In this document: positions 43,984 to 52,604 of the stretch, piece by piece
Numbering within the stretch: position 1 is the stretch's first letter
Layout: the number at the start of each line of letters is the position of its first letter
Source: Lactonifactor longoviformis DSM 17459
GTDB lineage: Bacteria; Bacillota; Clostridia; Lachnospirales; Lachnospiraceae
Direction of reading: 5' to 3'
Assembly (NCBI RefSeq): GCF_900129135.1
Contig: NZ_FQVI01000011.1
Span: 80,010 to 144,009, forward strand
Length of the DNA stretch: 64,000 nucleotides
The notes under the pieces: generated by a model
Database searches by the model: none
Told to the model about the DNA's origin: nothing
What the model saw: only the letters and a program-made list of their open reading frames with translations
Program-made: the position numbers and the translations under genes

Positions 43984-44775
43984 TTAAATGATCGTTTTAA
44001 TATATTTATTTGTAATACTCATACACCACTCCATGTATTCTTTTGAAGGTGTTTTAACATCCGGCAGCTGATATGTAAGCCCCAGTTTGCGGTAAGTATC
44101 CGTCCCCAGCCGATGATAAGGCAGCAGCTGCAGGCAATCCACTCCAGGCAGTCCCATAAGAAATTGCCCTAGCTGCTCCAAATCTGTTTGTGAGTCATTC
44201 ACTCCCGGAATCAACGGTCTGCGGATAATCAGCTTCATACCACTTTTCTCAGCCCCGGCTTTCCGTATATTATGCAAAATAATGTCATTGGGTACACCCG
44301 TGTACTTCATATGAGCCTTGGTATCCATAAGTTTCAAATCCACAAAAGCGGTGTTTGTATTTTTTAAAATCGGCTCAATCTTACTCCATTCTCCATAAAA
44401 AGAGGTTTCAATACAAGTGTCAATGCCCTCCCAGCATGCGCGGCTCACCAGATAATAAGTAAATTCCGGCTGAGCAAGGATTTCTCCGCCTGACACGGTC
44501 ATCCCTCCGCCTGAATGGAAATAAAACGGAATATCTTTTCGGACCTCTGCCATAACTTCTTCAACCGTCATGACAGCCCCATAGGTTATGCTTCCATCCA
44601 GGGTAGTCTGGATTCCTTTCTGATGACTTTCCGGAGTTGAACACCACCGGCAGCGCAGCGGGCACCCTTTCAAAAACACAACTGTCCGTAATCCATCTCC
44701 ATCATAAATAGAACTTTTTTCAATCCGAAGCACAGACCCCTGAAGATCCATTTTTTCATAACTTTGATATCCCAT
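43984..44775 (-). CDS. Glycyl radical enzyme activase (radical SAM)
   Basis: A 263-residue radical SAM protein that installs the glycyl radical on the partner enzyme using S-adenosylmethionine and a [4Fe-4S] cluster. The cluster motif is C38-PLR-C42-RW-C45, preceded by GDGLRTVVFLKGCPL, and the GGE motif is in MTVSGGEILAQ. Unlike activases of most eliminase-type partners, it has no ferredoxin-like insertion with extra Cys clusters, making it short like PflA. It starts 16 bases after the enzyme gene. Confidence 0.92.
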   Translation of the reverse strand: MGYQSYEKMDLQGSVLRIEKSSIYDGDGLRTVVFLKGCPLRCRWCSTPESHQKGIQTTLDGSITYGAVMTVEEVMAEVRKDIPFYFHSGGGMTVSGGEILAQPEFTYYLVSRACWEGIDTCIETSFYGEWSKIEPILKNTNTAFVDLKLMDTKAHMKYTGVPNDIILHNIRKAGAEKSGMKLIIRRPLIPGVNDSQTDLEQLGQFLMGLPGVDCLQLLPYHRLGTDTYRKLGLTYQLPDVKTPSKEYMEWCMSITNKYIKTII

Positions 44776-44791
44776 TTTTCCGCCCTTTCAA

Positions 44792-47173
44792 TCAGCCCCA
44801 GTTTGCAATCTCTGTACGCTGGATTATGTCGTCCTGGATATCCTTGCCCAGTTCGACAAAGAATGCAGTATATCCCGCAACTCTCACCAGCAGATCCTTG
44901 TGGTCTTCCGGATGCTTCTGTGCATCTATGAGCACCTCAGGATCAATAATGTTGTATTGGGTATGATAGATATCCAAAGTACACTGTGTTTTAAGCAGAA
45001 CCATCATGTTAGTTAACCCGCGCTCGCCTTCTAAGAGTTTTGGATCAATCTTCAAGTTCATCTGTGTCCCCTGCGTAAAACGTGCATGCGGCAAATTACT
45101 GATAGATTTCAAAAGGGCCGTAGCTCCATTTACATCCGTACCTCCCGTGGCGCCAATCCCATCTGCAAGCGGCGTCCATGCCTTCCGTCCGGACGGAAGC
45201 GCTCCTACACTCTGTCCGATCGGCACATTGCCGGATACCGGAAGCATGCCCGCAGTCAGCTTTCCAAAGGGAGAGTCATATTTCTCAATCTGATCTACCA
45301 GATAATTGTAGATTTCTCCCGCACAGAAATCTGCTTTCGGATCATCGTTGCCGTATTTTGGCGCCTCCATACACATCTTATGAATCTCCTCATATCCATC
45401 GAAGTTGGCATCCAATGCTTTGCAAAGTTCATCCATGGACACTTTCCTTTCATCGTAGACAAGATATTTCACATCTGCTACAGAGTTTATGATATCTGCC
45501 TGCCCGATGATATTGATTCCATTTCCCACATTAAATTCAGCTCCTCCATTGGCATAATCTTTACCCACCTCCATACAGTGCGGATAGGTAAGAGAAAGTG
45601 CCGGTACCGGCCGGTAGTTCTCACTGAGATAATCCAGATAAGAATTCATGGTTGCCATCGTATGTACAAAATAATCTATTTGCTTTTTAACTGCTGTCAT
45701 AAAATCATCAAAAGTCTTGAAATTGCGAGGATCACCTGTCTGAACGGACACCTGTTCACCTGATTTGCGGCTCTTGCCATTTGTCATAACCATATCTAAA
45801 ACTCCGCCCATGCTGATTTCCCCAATATCCGTGTAGGATTTTAAGCGGCCTTCCAGATTCGTCTCCACACAGCCGCACGGAGTCCAATCCCATGCCTGTG
45901 ACAATGGAATCCCCTTATTCAAGAGCATCTTAATCCCTGCATCATCATGATAAACTGCCGGCATAGTGCGTCCCATCCGAATACACTCTGCTGCTTTTCT
46001 TAAAAATGAATCCGGGTTCTTGGAGATATTGTAGCGCACTGTCATGTTTGGCTCTTTCAATGCAGTATCTTCTGTTGCCTGAATCGTCATATAGGATAAA
46101 TCATTCACAGCATCATTACCATACTGGTCGATGCCTCCTGCACAGACCTGAACCGTCATATTATAACCTGCAGAAAATGCAGCACTCTCGCCATCCTGAA
46201 ATAATCCCATCTCCGCAATCTTAATCCAGAAACAATCCAAAAGCTCCTGTGCATCATCCGGTGTTAATGTACCTTCTGCGATGTCCTTTTTGTAATAGTC
46301 AATCAAATACTGATCCATACGTCCCAAGTTATAAGAAGACGCATTTTGCTCCATAAAGATACAGAACTCATAAGTAAGCATACTCTGCAGCGCCTCGTAG
46401 AAATTACGCGGAGGATTTGCCGGGACATTACGGTTCACCTCGGCAATCTTAAGCAGCTCGGCCTTACGTATCTCATTCTTTTCTCCTGCTGCCATCTGTT
46501 CTGCCAGGTCTGCATGACGGTTAGCAAGTGATATGATACCTTCGGCTGTAATAATCAGAGATTTATAAAAAATAATCTGCTTCAGCACATCTTCGCCTGC
46601 TGCATCATCAAGTGCTGCCAGTTTTTCTTCTGCTTCCTTCTTAATGCCATTGATCCCTTTTTTCAGCAGTGTTCTCCACCCCGGTGTGTTTTCTCCATAT
46701 CCGCGGACAAACTTTTTGTCTACATACAGCATACCGCCATCGCGCATGGTTCTGACATCTTCCGGCATCATCGCATTCCAGCGGTCAAGAACACATTTTC
46801 CTCTCCAGTATGGGGCAACTTCTTCCATAAAAAGCTTCTTGTTTTCTTCTGAAAGGTAAAAAGGGTCGTATTTACGTGTACTGATTGTATCTAACTCCTT
46901 CTCGATAACAGAACAGGCGGAATCCGGGTTAAGAATTCCTGCACGCGGTTTGAATGCAACTCCTCCTACTAAGAGTTCACGATCCTGTATGAAAATCGGT
47001 TTGTTTTCATACACCATCTTCATAGCTGTCGCCTTCTGAATCTGCCACGGCTGACCTTCTGTCGCTTTGAATCCCTGTGTTACATAATAAGCATCCAGAA
47101 TATCCATTTCCACACGGTGGGACATATAATTTTCTCTCAACGCCTGTATTCTTTTCATATAAGCTTTTGACAT
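44792..47173 (-). CDS. Glycyl radical enzyme, eliminase/dehydratase class
   Basis: An oxygen-sensitive radical enzyme of 793 residues. The catalytic Cys435 and Glu437 lie in TPCGCVETNLEG, the CxE arrangement of dehydratases and lyases (HypD, glycerol dehydratase, CutC) rather than of pyruvate formate-lyase. The glycyl radical site is G767 in VRVAGYTAFF. GALPSGRKAWTPLADGIGATGGTDVNG is the conserved near-C-terminal loop. An extra Cys433 sits two residues before the catalytic one. Neighbours (P5C-reductase-like protein, MttB homologue) point to a hydroxyproline-like substrate, possibly N-methylated. HypD itself has SGCVET, so this is a relative rather than a clear HypD. AAGGAG precedes the ATG. 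Confidence 0.92.
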   Translation of the reverse strand: MSKAYMKRIQALRENYMSHRVEMDILDAYYVTQGFKATEGQPWQIQKATAMKMVYENKPIFIQDRELLVGGVAFKPRAGILNPDSACSVIEKELDTISTRKYDPFYLSEENKKLFMEEVAPYWRGKCVLDRWNAMMPEDVRTMRDGGMLYVDKKFVRGYGENTPGWRTLLKKGINGIKKEAEEKLAALDDAAGEDVLKQIIFYKSLIITAEGIISLANRHADLAEQMAAGEKNEIRKAELLKIAEVNRNVPANPPRNFYEALQSMLTYEFCIFMEQNASSYNLGRMDQYLIDYYKKDIAEGTLTPDDAQELLDCFWIKIAEMGLFQDGESAAFSAGYNMTVQVCAGGIDQYGNDAVNDLSYMTIQATEDTALKEPNMTVRYNISKNPDSFLRKAAECIRMGRTMPAVYHDDAGIKMLLNKGIPLSQAWDWTPCGCVETNLEGRLKSYTDIGEISMGGVLDMVMTNGKSRKSGEQVSVQTGDPRNFKTFDDFMTAVKKQIDYFVHTMATMNSYLDYLSENYRPVPALSLTYPHCMEVGKDYANGGAEFNVGNGINIIGQADIINSVADVKYLVYDERKVSMDELCKALDANFDGYEEIHKMCMEAPKYGNDDPKADFCAGEIYNYLVDQIEKYDSPFGKLTAGMLPVSGNVPIGQSVGALPSGRKAWTPLADGIGATGGTDVNGATALLKSISNLPHARFTQGTQMNLKIDPKLLEGERGLTNMMVLLKTQCTLDIYHTQYNIIDPEVLIDAQKHPEDHKDLLVRVAGYTAFFVELGKDIQDDIIQRTEIANWG

Positions 47174-47286
47174 GATATACTTCTCCTTTATAAAAGTTTT
47201 TAATAAATACCTGATCCGTTATTTAGGGATCGTTGTGCATTCACTCTTACCCAGCTGTTACACTTTAACGTCCTTCTCTTGTTAAA

Positions 47287-47338
47287 ATAATAACACTACT
47301 GCCTCCAGATGTGAAATATCCATGTCAAATACTGACAT
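47287..47338 (-). promoter_or_regulatory. Promoter of the glycyl radical enzyme operon with LysR-type box
   Basis: On the minus strand TTCACA (47315-47310), a 17-base spacer and TATTAT (47292-47287). Immediately upstream lies ATGTCA-GTATT-TGACAT (47338-47322), a perfect 6-bp dyad with a 5-base centre, located around -50. Position and shape fit a LysR-type activator site. The weak -35 suits activation. Confidence 0.6.
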
Positions 47339-47418
47339 TTAAAAAGTGAATACCCTGCGAGCAGTACTCACACTGACACAAAGTTACTTGACGGGCGCGC
47401 ATCGGGACACCTTCACGG

Positions 47419-48837
47419 TCACATATTTTCTATATTCGCAAAATACTGCTCCTCAAGGCCGGATTTCGCCAACACTGCTTTCACCCTATTTTTTATCTCC
47501 TCATCCAATTGCGGGCGATGAGTTTCGTGATATTTTAATAGTCTGTTAGTCTCAGCGTCAACACTGTCCCAGAAATAATCCGCACCTTTTGCGCTGCGGG
47601 AACCGACACGCGGGGCATACAGATCCATAAAATTATCCAGTGTATAATCTGCATCTACGAAACTGCCGTCATGGCCGACTTCTTTGATTTCCTCAAGATT
47701 CAATGTCTCTTCATTCACTTCAATCGGTGTGAAGGCAAATTTAACCTGACGCATAATCTCAAAGTCAATCACCATCTTATCAAAGGATGTGGCATTTACA
47801 CTATCCATAACGCCTCCGGCCTCCATTACCAGGTTAATCCCGTGACGATATGCAGATGAGAATGTCAGCATAGATTCGTATCCGGCCTGACAGTTGATTA
47901 CCGGAGCATCTGTCTGGCATCCGCCGCCTCTGGAAGGCATTCCGTAAAATCTAGCCATATTAGCTCCAAAGCCCTGCATCAGTGTTCCTTCCGGCGCTGC
48001 ACATGCGAAGGTAATCCCGCCCCTCATATCGGCTGCTGTTGACTGGATACCAAATACAACCGGAGTTCCCGGACGTATCATCTGTGCCAGCGCAATTCCC
48101 GCCAGATTTTCCGCTGTGCCGCTTGCGAGGGAACCTGCCATGGAGAGGGAGCCAGTCGCCCCCAGCATTGTAGCCGGGCATAGGATTGCCGGCTGTCCAT
48201 ATTCAGCCAGCAGCATTAAACAGTCCAGCATTCTTTCATCCAGAGACAGCGGTGAATTAGTATTGATCAATGCGATCATTCTGGGTTTTTCAATCAGAGC
48301 TTCTTTGCTGCCAAAGACTTCACAGCTTGCCTCCATAATCAACTTCATCTCGTCAATCATGCCCGTCGGCAGCATAATCGCCTTGTCTGAATTCAGCAGT
48401 GTTGCGTAGAACATCTCGATAGCTGCAGTCTCCTCCGGCACGTCTCCCGGTTGAATCATAATACCGCCATTTATAGAATAATTATCGTCTGCATCTACAA
48501 GCCTCAGACATTTGATATAATCCTCCATCGTTCCTCTGCGGCGGTTGCCATCCCGATCATCGATAAAAGCACATCCGTAGGTGGGGGCAGGATTGACATG
48601 GTCACCCCCTATCACCATATCGTATTTAGGATTTCTTGCATAGATTTCAAAGGATTCCGGCGCCATTTTCACCCAATGCATCACCTGCTCCTCGGTGAAA
48701 TATACAATATTGCCTTCTACTTTAATCCCATTTTCTCTGTAGATTTTAAGCGCCTTCTCATTGTGGATCTTCACTCCCACCTCGCTCATAATTTCCATTG
48801 CTGCTTCATGAATCATCTGCTCTCTTGACTTTGACAT
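47419..48837 (-). CDS. MttB-family methyltransferase, non-pyrrolysine
   Basis: A 472-residue member of the trimethylamine methyltransferase (MttB) superfamily, a TIM barrel that moves a methyl group from a quaternary amine to a corrinoid protein. Features include IHNEKALKIYRENGIKV and YGCAFIDDRDGNRR near the N-terminus and GGCQTDAPVINCQAGYE later. The frame has no internal TAG, so pyrrolysine is absent, as in the glycine betaine, proline betaine and carnitine demethylases (MtgB, MtpB, MtcB). AAGGAGG before the ATG at 48837 sets the start. No corrinoid protein or RamA-type activase is encoded nearby, so these must come from elsewhere or the reaction differs. Confidence 0.85.
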   Translation of the reverse strand: MSKSREQMIHEAAMEIMSEVGVKIHNEKALKIYRENGIKVEGNIVYFTEEQVMHWVKMAPESFEIYARNPKYDMVIGGDHVNPAPTYGCAFIDDRDGNRRRGTMEDYIKCLRLVDADDNYSINGGIMIQPGDVPEETAAIEMFYATLLNSDKAIMLPTGMIDEMKLIMEASCEVFGSKEALIEKPRMIALINTNSPLSLDERMLDCLMLLAEYGQPAILCPATMLGATGSLSMAGSLASGTAENLAGIALAQMIRPGTPVVFGIQSTAADMRGGITFACAAPEGTLMQGFGANMARFYGMPSRGGGCQTDAPVINCQAGYESMLTFSSAYRHGINLVMEAGGVMDSVNATSFDKMVIDFEIMRQVKFAFTPIEVNEETLNLEEIKEVGHDGSFVDADYTLDNFMDLYAPRVGSRSAKGADYFWDSVDAETNRLLKYHETHRPQLDEEIKNRVKAVLAKSGLEEQYFANIENM

Positions 48838-48863
48838 TTCAGTTACCTCCTTATGGTATGTTG

Positions 48864-49787
48864 TTAACGGTTTCTCACACCTACTTTTAATTCGTTTCTC
48901 AAGTATGCAATGCTTTCCTCGCATGCCTGCCATTCTCTGGCCCGCGCCTCTTCGATTGGTTCATCCGGTCTCAAGAATGGAATTTCATTTTCAAAAATTA
49001 TACGATCCATCGGTGATGCTTCTCTGATACGTTTCAGAATTTTCGGCATATCAATGGAACCTTTGCCGCTGGATACTCCCACGTCATGCACTCCCATCGG
49101 ATCGACCACGATCAAATCATCACTGAAGTGACAGCAGGTAGCATAAGGAAGCATCTTCTCCACCGCTTCCTCCGGGCCCTCGATAACTTGCAGGGAATTC
49201 ACCGTGTCAATGCAGGCGCCTACCAGAGGGTGATCCAGCTTTTTGATTACCCACAGAACTTCATCTGCGTAAGTATCTGTATGGTTTTCAATTGCAATCT
49301 GCAATCCCAGTTCTTCCGCCAGAGGCAGCGCCTCCTTAAACTGTTCATATCTGACTGCCAACTGGCGCATAACGTCCGGATGACAGCAGGAGCCATACAA
49401 TACTCTGGGACGGATGATATCCAAACTGAATTTTGTCAGTTCACCTCCTATAGCCTTTGTGATCCGCAGAGCTTCTTCCACAGTACAATTTACTCTGGAA
49501 TCACTGCCCGCCTGGAAAGAAGAATTAAACTCAAGGAAAAGTCCACGCTCCTCTGCCGCTGCCTTCACCTCAGCAAGATGTGCCGGGTCCGTAGACTCCA
49601 GATCTACCTTTGTGACCTGAAGCCCATCCAGCTCCCACTCTACTGCCTTGTCCATCAATTCCATCAGACTCATAACCCGGGGAAAGAAATAATCCTTTCC
49701 AAATCCCCAGCTTTCTCCGAATCCGAAGAAATGAAGTGTGTAGGTATGCATACCCAGTTTAATTGGTCTGTCACTTCTCTTATTCAT
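48864..49787 (-). CDS. Xylose-isomerase-like TIM-barrel protein (epimerase/isomerase)
   Basis: A 307-residue AP-endonuclease-2/xylose-isomerase-fold protein. Candidate metal ligands are E167 (AIENHTD), D194 (ACIDTVNS), H220 (CCHFSDD) and E266 (IIFENEI), as in tagatose-3-epimerase and hydroxypyruvate isomerase relatives. The opening LGMHTYTLHFFGFG is unusual. AAGGAGG precedes the ATG, and the MttB homologue gene follows after 26 bases, so the two are co-transcribed. It may isomerise or epimerise the cluster substrate. The actual substrate is unknown. Confidence 0.8.
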   Translation of the reverse strand: MNKRSDRPIKLGMHTYTLHFFGFGESWGFGKDYFFPRVMSLMELMDKAVEWELDGLQVTKVDLESTDPAHLAEVKAAAEERGLFLEFNSSFQAGSDSRVNCTVEEALRITKAIGGELTKFSLDIIRPRVLYGSCCHPDVMRQLAVRYEQFKEALPLAEELGLQIAIENHTDTYADEVLWVIKKLDHPLVGACIDTVNSLQVIEGPEEAVEKMLPYATCCHFSDDLIVVDPMGVHDVGVSSGKGSIDMPKILKRIREASPMDRIIFENEIPFLRPDEPIEEARAREWQACEESIAYLRNELKVGVRNR

Positions 49788-49898
49788 TGCATTTCCTCCT
49801 TTTTATTTAGTTAACTTGTTTACTTTTTTCTCTAAAAAATTTTTACAGGGTAACCTGTGTGTTTGGATTAATCTCCAAACACACTTTCATGCATTTTT

Positions 49899-50558
49899 TC
49901 ACTTCACCCTTTCGAATACCTGCTGCATATTTTTGCGTATCAGTCTGTTGCACCTCAGTTCCAACTCCGCACATTTTGCAGACTCCTCATCTATAGCAGA
50001 TTCCAGCATCCCCTTGACAATCAGGGGATTCGTCCAGCTAAAATACTCTGCCTCCTCGTCGCTTATCAGTTTCATATTTTCAATACGCCGCAATATGATG
50101 AAATCACGCTTTCTCATATCGCCGTCAAAAAGCAAGGTGAAATAATGAGCCGTATATTCTTCTGAACCGCTTATCGGGAATAACTCAAAATAATCCTGGA
50201 CTGCATTTCCAAATACGGAGTTTCTGGCTCCCCAAAATAGCCGATAATATACATCCGGTCTTTGAAACGCATAGTGATCGAACAATTCCCATCCCTCTAT
50301 GTAGATTTCCAGAAGATTCTTCCCTGAATCCAGCAGTTTTCCATAATTCACCATGTACTCATCCAGAAACCGGACGGATGCAACGGCTATCAGATACTCC
50401 AGGCTGTCAAAGTGCTTATACAAAGCTGCCACCGAACATCCATTTTCCTTTGCGAGTTTCCGTACTGAAATTTCTGATGAATCCTGTACCAGAAGCTTAT
50501 TATAAGTAGATAAGATAAATCTTTTCTTCGTCTCTATTCCCTTGGAATATACTGCCAT
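49899..50558 (-). CDS. TetR-family regulator in the catabolic cluster
   Basis: A 219-residue TetR-type regulator. The helix-turn-helix (about 10-55) reads KKRFILSTYNKLLVQDSSEISVRKLAKENGCSVAALYKHFDS, followed by an all-helical ligand domain. GAGGAG eight bases before the ATG at 50558 makes this the better start. An upstream ATG (50600) lacks a ribosome site. It lies between the transporter gene and the epimerase gene and probably controls the transporter promoter, where two related CTAACGCG sites occur. Confidence 0.82.
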   Translation of the reverse strand: MAVYSKGIETKKRFILSTYNKLLVQDSSEISVRKLAKENGCSVAALYKHFDSLEYLIAVASVRFLDEYMVNYGKLLDSGKNLLEIYIEGWELFDHYAFQRPDVYYRLFWGARNSVFGNAVQDYFELFPISGSEEYTAHYFTLLFDGDMRKRDFIILRRIENMKLISDEEAEYFSWTNPLIVKGMLESAIDEESAKCAELELRCNRLIRKNMQQVFERVK

Positions 50559-50670
50559 TTGCAAACTCTCCTCATCCTGTGAACAAGTCATTTCCTTCAT
50601 AATAATGCATTTAGCTCAAAACATCAATATTGAATTTCATGACCTGCACTCAGCATGTAGAAGACGCTTC

Positions 50671-51987
50671 TTAGCCCGCTCTGTTTTCCTCCGCTTTTAA
50701 TCTTTTTGCATATCTCGTAGTAATGAGAGCTACTATTACGCCTAATATACCGCATCCAATCGCCCACATCCAGATATAGTCGTAACCTTTGTTTCCAAAT
50801 TTATCGATCCAGGAGCCTGCAAGCTTTGCAAAATACACATCCGGCAAATAGCAAAGGGCTGAGATTACGCCCGTAGCAATTCCTGTGTATTTCAGCGGTA
50901 TTCCCACTTCCCCCAGTGTGGCAAAATAAATACCACGCATGCCGGAATAAACGATAGCAAATGCAAATGAAACAGCAATGCAGAGAACTACCACGCTTTT
51001 CGTTACTATCAGTGCCACACACAGAATACTTGATACCATCAGATATATTCCCAGAGTTTTGGATTTTGACCCTATTTTATCGGAAATAAAGCCGATCAGG
51101 AATGTCATGATTGCCGCAATAATATAATTTCTGATGATAGCAAACAGACTGGCCTGCGTAGCAGATATTCCTAATACACTTGTAGTATATGCTCCCAGAT
51201 ATCCACTTCCTGCTGACGTAAAAGAGTAGCAGAAAAAAATCAACGCCGATATCAACCAGGTTCCGGGGAGTTTTAACACTGCTGCAATGTTTTTCATGCT
51301 GAATGCTGCCTGTTCTTTCTTCGCATCATCCCCTTCCTCAGCCCCGATTACATCAGCAGGAACAAAGATAAACACCAGCAAGGTAAATAACAGGAAAAGT
51401 CCTCCGCTTATGAAAAGCAGCATTCTCCACTGCGCACCTACTGCTGCGGGATCCATATCTCCGCTTGCCAGAGTTGCCTTACTCAGCAATCCCACACCCA
51501 CAAAGCCTATAACAGTTCCAAAAATGCCTCTAACAAATTCTGACGTGGAGAAAAGCCGCCCCTGCTCGTTCTCATCTCCCATCTTTCTCGTAAGTTTAAG
51601 GTAAGCCGACCAGATGAGAAAACTCGTCCCGACACCATAGAGAAAATGGATGATCATGATAGAAGTGCGCCCCGGGACAATGCCAAACCAGAAGGAACAC
51701 AGCCCCATCACAAGTCCTCCCAGGATGATCAGCCACTTTTCCTTAAATCTGTCTGCAAAAATTCCTCCAAATATATAGCCCACCATAGAAACCACGCCGT
51801 ATACCAGACCAAAATCACCGATAAATTCATTCACATAATCCACTGAAACAACCGGTTTATACTGCGTAAATAATACAACCATCTGATCATAGTAGCTGTA
51901 TCTCAAAAACGTCACATAAACCATCACGCCCGACAACAACGCACATAAAATGACGATAAACCATCTCTTTGCTCCTGTTATCTTCAT
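50671..51987 (-). CDS. MFS transporter of the catabolic cluster
   Basis: A 438-residue major facilitator with about twelve membrane spans. It starts MKITGAKRWFIVILCALLSG and carries the loop motif GGIFADRFKEKW between spans 2 and 3 and a second GFISDKIGSKSK between spans 8 and 9. It probably imports the substrate of the enzymes downstream, since it is first in the co-directional run. AGGAGGAG precedes the ATG at 51987. Substrate identity is inferred only from context. Confidence 0.88.
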   Translation of the reverse strand: MKITGAKRWFIVILCALLSGVMVYVTFLRYSYYDQMVVLFTQYKPVVSVDYVNEFIGDFGLVYGVVSMVGYIFGGIFADRFKEKWLIILGGLVMGLCSFWFGIVPGRTSIMIIHFLYGVGTSFLIWSAYLKLTRKMGDENEQGRLFSTSEFVRGIFGTVIGFVGVGLLSKATLASGDMDPAAVGAQWRMLLFISGGLFLLFTLLVFIFVPADVIGAEEGDDAKKEQAAFSMKNIAAVLKLPGTWLISALIFFCYSFTSAGSGYLGAYTTSVLGISATQASLFAIIRNYIIAAIMTFLIGFISDKIGSKSKTLGIYLMVSSILCVALIVTKSVVVLCIAVSFAFAIVYSGMRGIYFATLGEVGIPLKYTGIATGVISALCYLPDVYFAKLAGSWIDKFGNKGYDYIWMWAIGCGILGVIVALITTRYAKRLKAEENRAG

Positions 51988-52064
51988 TTGCTTGTCTCCT
52001 CCTAACCCATTTCTGCATCTCCCCTTTCGAGAAGTGTAAGCTTTATCTGCTTGCAAGCTAAAAC

Positions 52065-52183
52065 TAACGCGTTAACTTTTTAGTTTTAAAAAAACCGCTC
52101 ACTGCTTTCCGTATGGTTTCATACAAATGTGAGCGCGTTAGCTTTTGTGTTTACATCATATGGCATTTATTTTATATTGTCAA
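52065..52183 (-). promoter_or_regulatory. Promoter and paired operators of the MFS gene
   Basis: On the minus strand TTGACA (52183-52178), a 17-base spacer and TATGAT (52160-52155) form a near-consensus promoter. CTAACGCGCTCAC lies just after the expected start (about 52142-52130), and its relative CTAACGCGTTAAC (52064-52076, read on the plus strand, dyad TAACGCGTTA) lies downstream in the leader. Between them CGCTCAC/GTGAGCG (52096-52102, 52129-52135) can form a hairpin. Binding by the adjacent TetR protein is likely. Confidence 0.6.
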
Positions 52184-52274
52184 GTTTATATTGGAATGTT
52201 TTATTTTTTTGTGAATTATGCACAGTTTTGTTTCAATAATTTCTCCATCATTTTTTTATGCATTAGTGTTTATT

Positions 52275-52457
52275 AGCCACGATCACTACTATCTTTCCGG
52301 CTTCTTAAAGATCAAACTCCGAGGTGCCGGCCTTCGTATCGTATACCAGCTCATCTGACGTGACAATGACATGCTGGTTGTCGTAGTCGGCGCACGGGAA
52401 GATGACGAAGTCTATGAGATTGCACAAAATCTCAGCATAGCTCAACACTTGACATGA
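52275..52457 (+). pseudogene. relE-type toxin remnant
   Basis: Plus-strand reading gives the C-terminal half of a RelE/ParE toxin: LSGFLKIKLRGAGLRIVYQLI, an in-frame TGA, then DNDMLVVVVGAREDDEVYEIAQNL and a stop. The KIKLR..G.RIVYQ and VGAREDDEVYEIA stretches are characteristic. The N-terminal half and any antitoxin gene are missing, so the toxin is not functional. Confidence 0.65.
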
Positions 52458-52491
52458 AAAACACTTTTTGTAACAGCCCTTTTTATTCAGA

Positions 52492-52523
52492 AAAACGCAC
52501 TACCTCAAATGGCAGTGCGTTTT
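52492..52523 (-). terminator. Terminator of the rpsB-tsf operon
   Basis: AAAACGCACT and AGTGCGTTTT form a 10-bp stem. On the minus strand it ends in a T-run, about 80 bases beyond the tsf stop. It can also act on the plus strand. Confidence 0.75.
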
Positions 52524-52604
52524 ATAAGTTCTTTAACCATATAGCCTCATGTTAATAAACAAGCAAAATTCTCATTGAACACTTGAGTATCACTTTTTAC
52601 CCAA

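Noticed and set aside
44792..47173. Calling the glycyl radical enzyme HypD, CutC or pyruvate formate-lyase
   Set aside because: The active-site context (TPCGCVET) differs from HypD (SGCVET) and from the Cys-Cys of pyruvate formate-lyase, and no choline-pathway genes are near, so only the eliminase class is claimed.
47419..48837. Pyrrolysine-containing trimethylamine methyltransferase
   Set aside because: No in-frame TAG occurs in the gene, so it belongs to the non-pyrrolysine branch.
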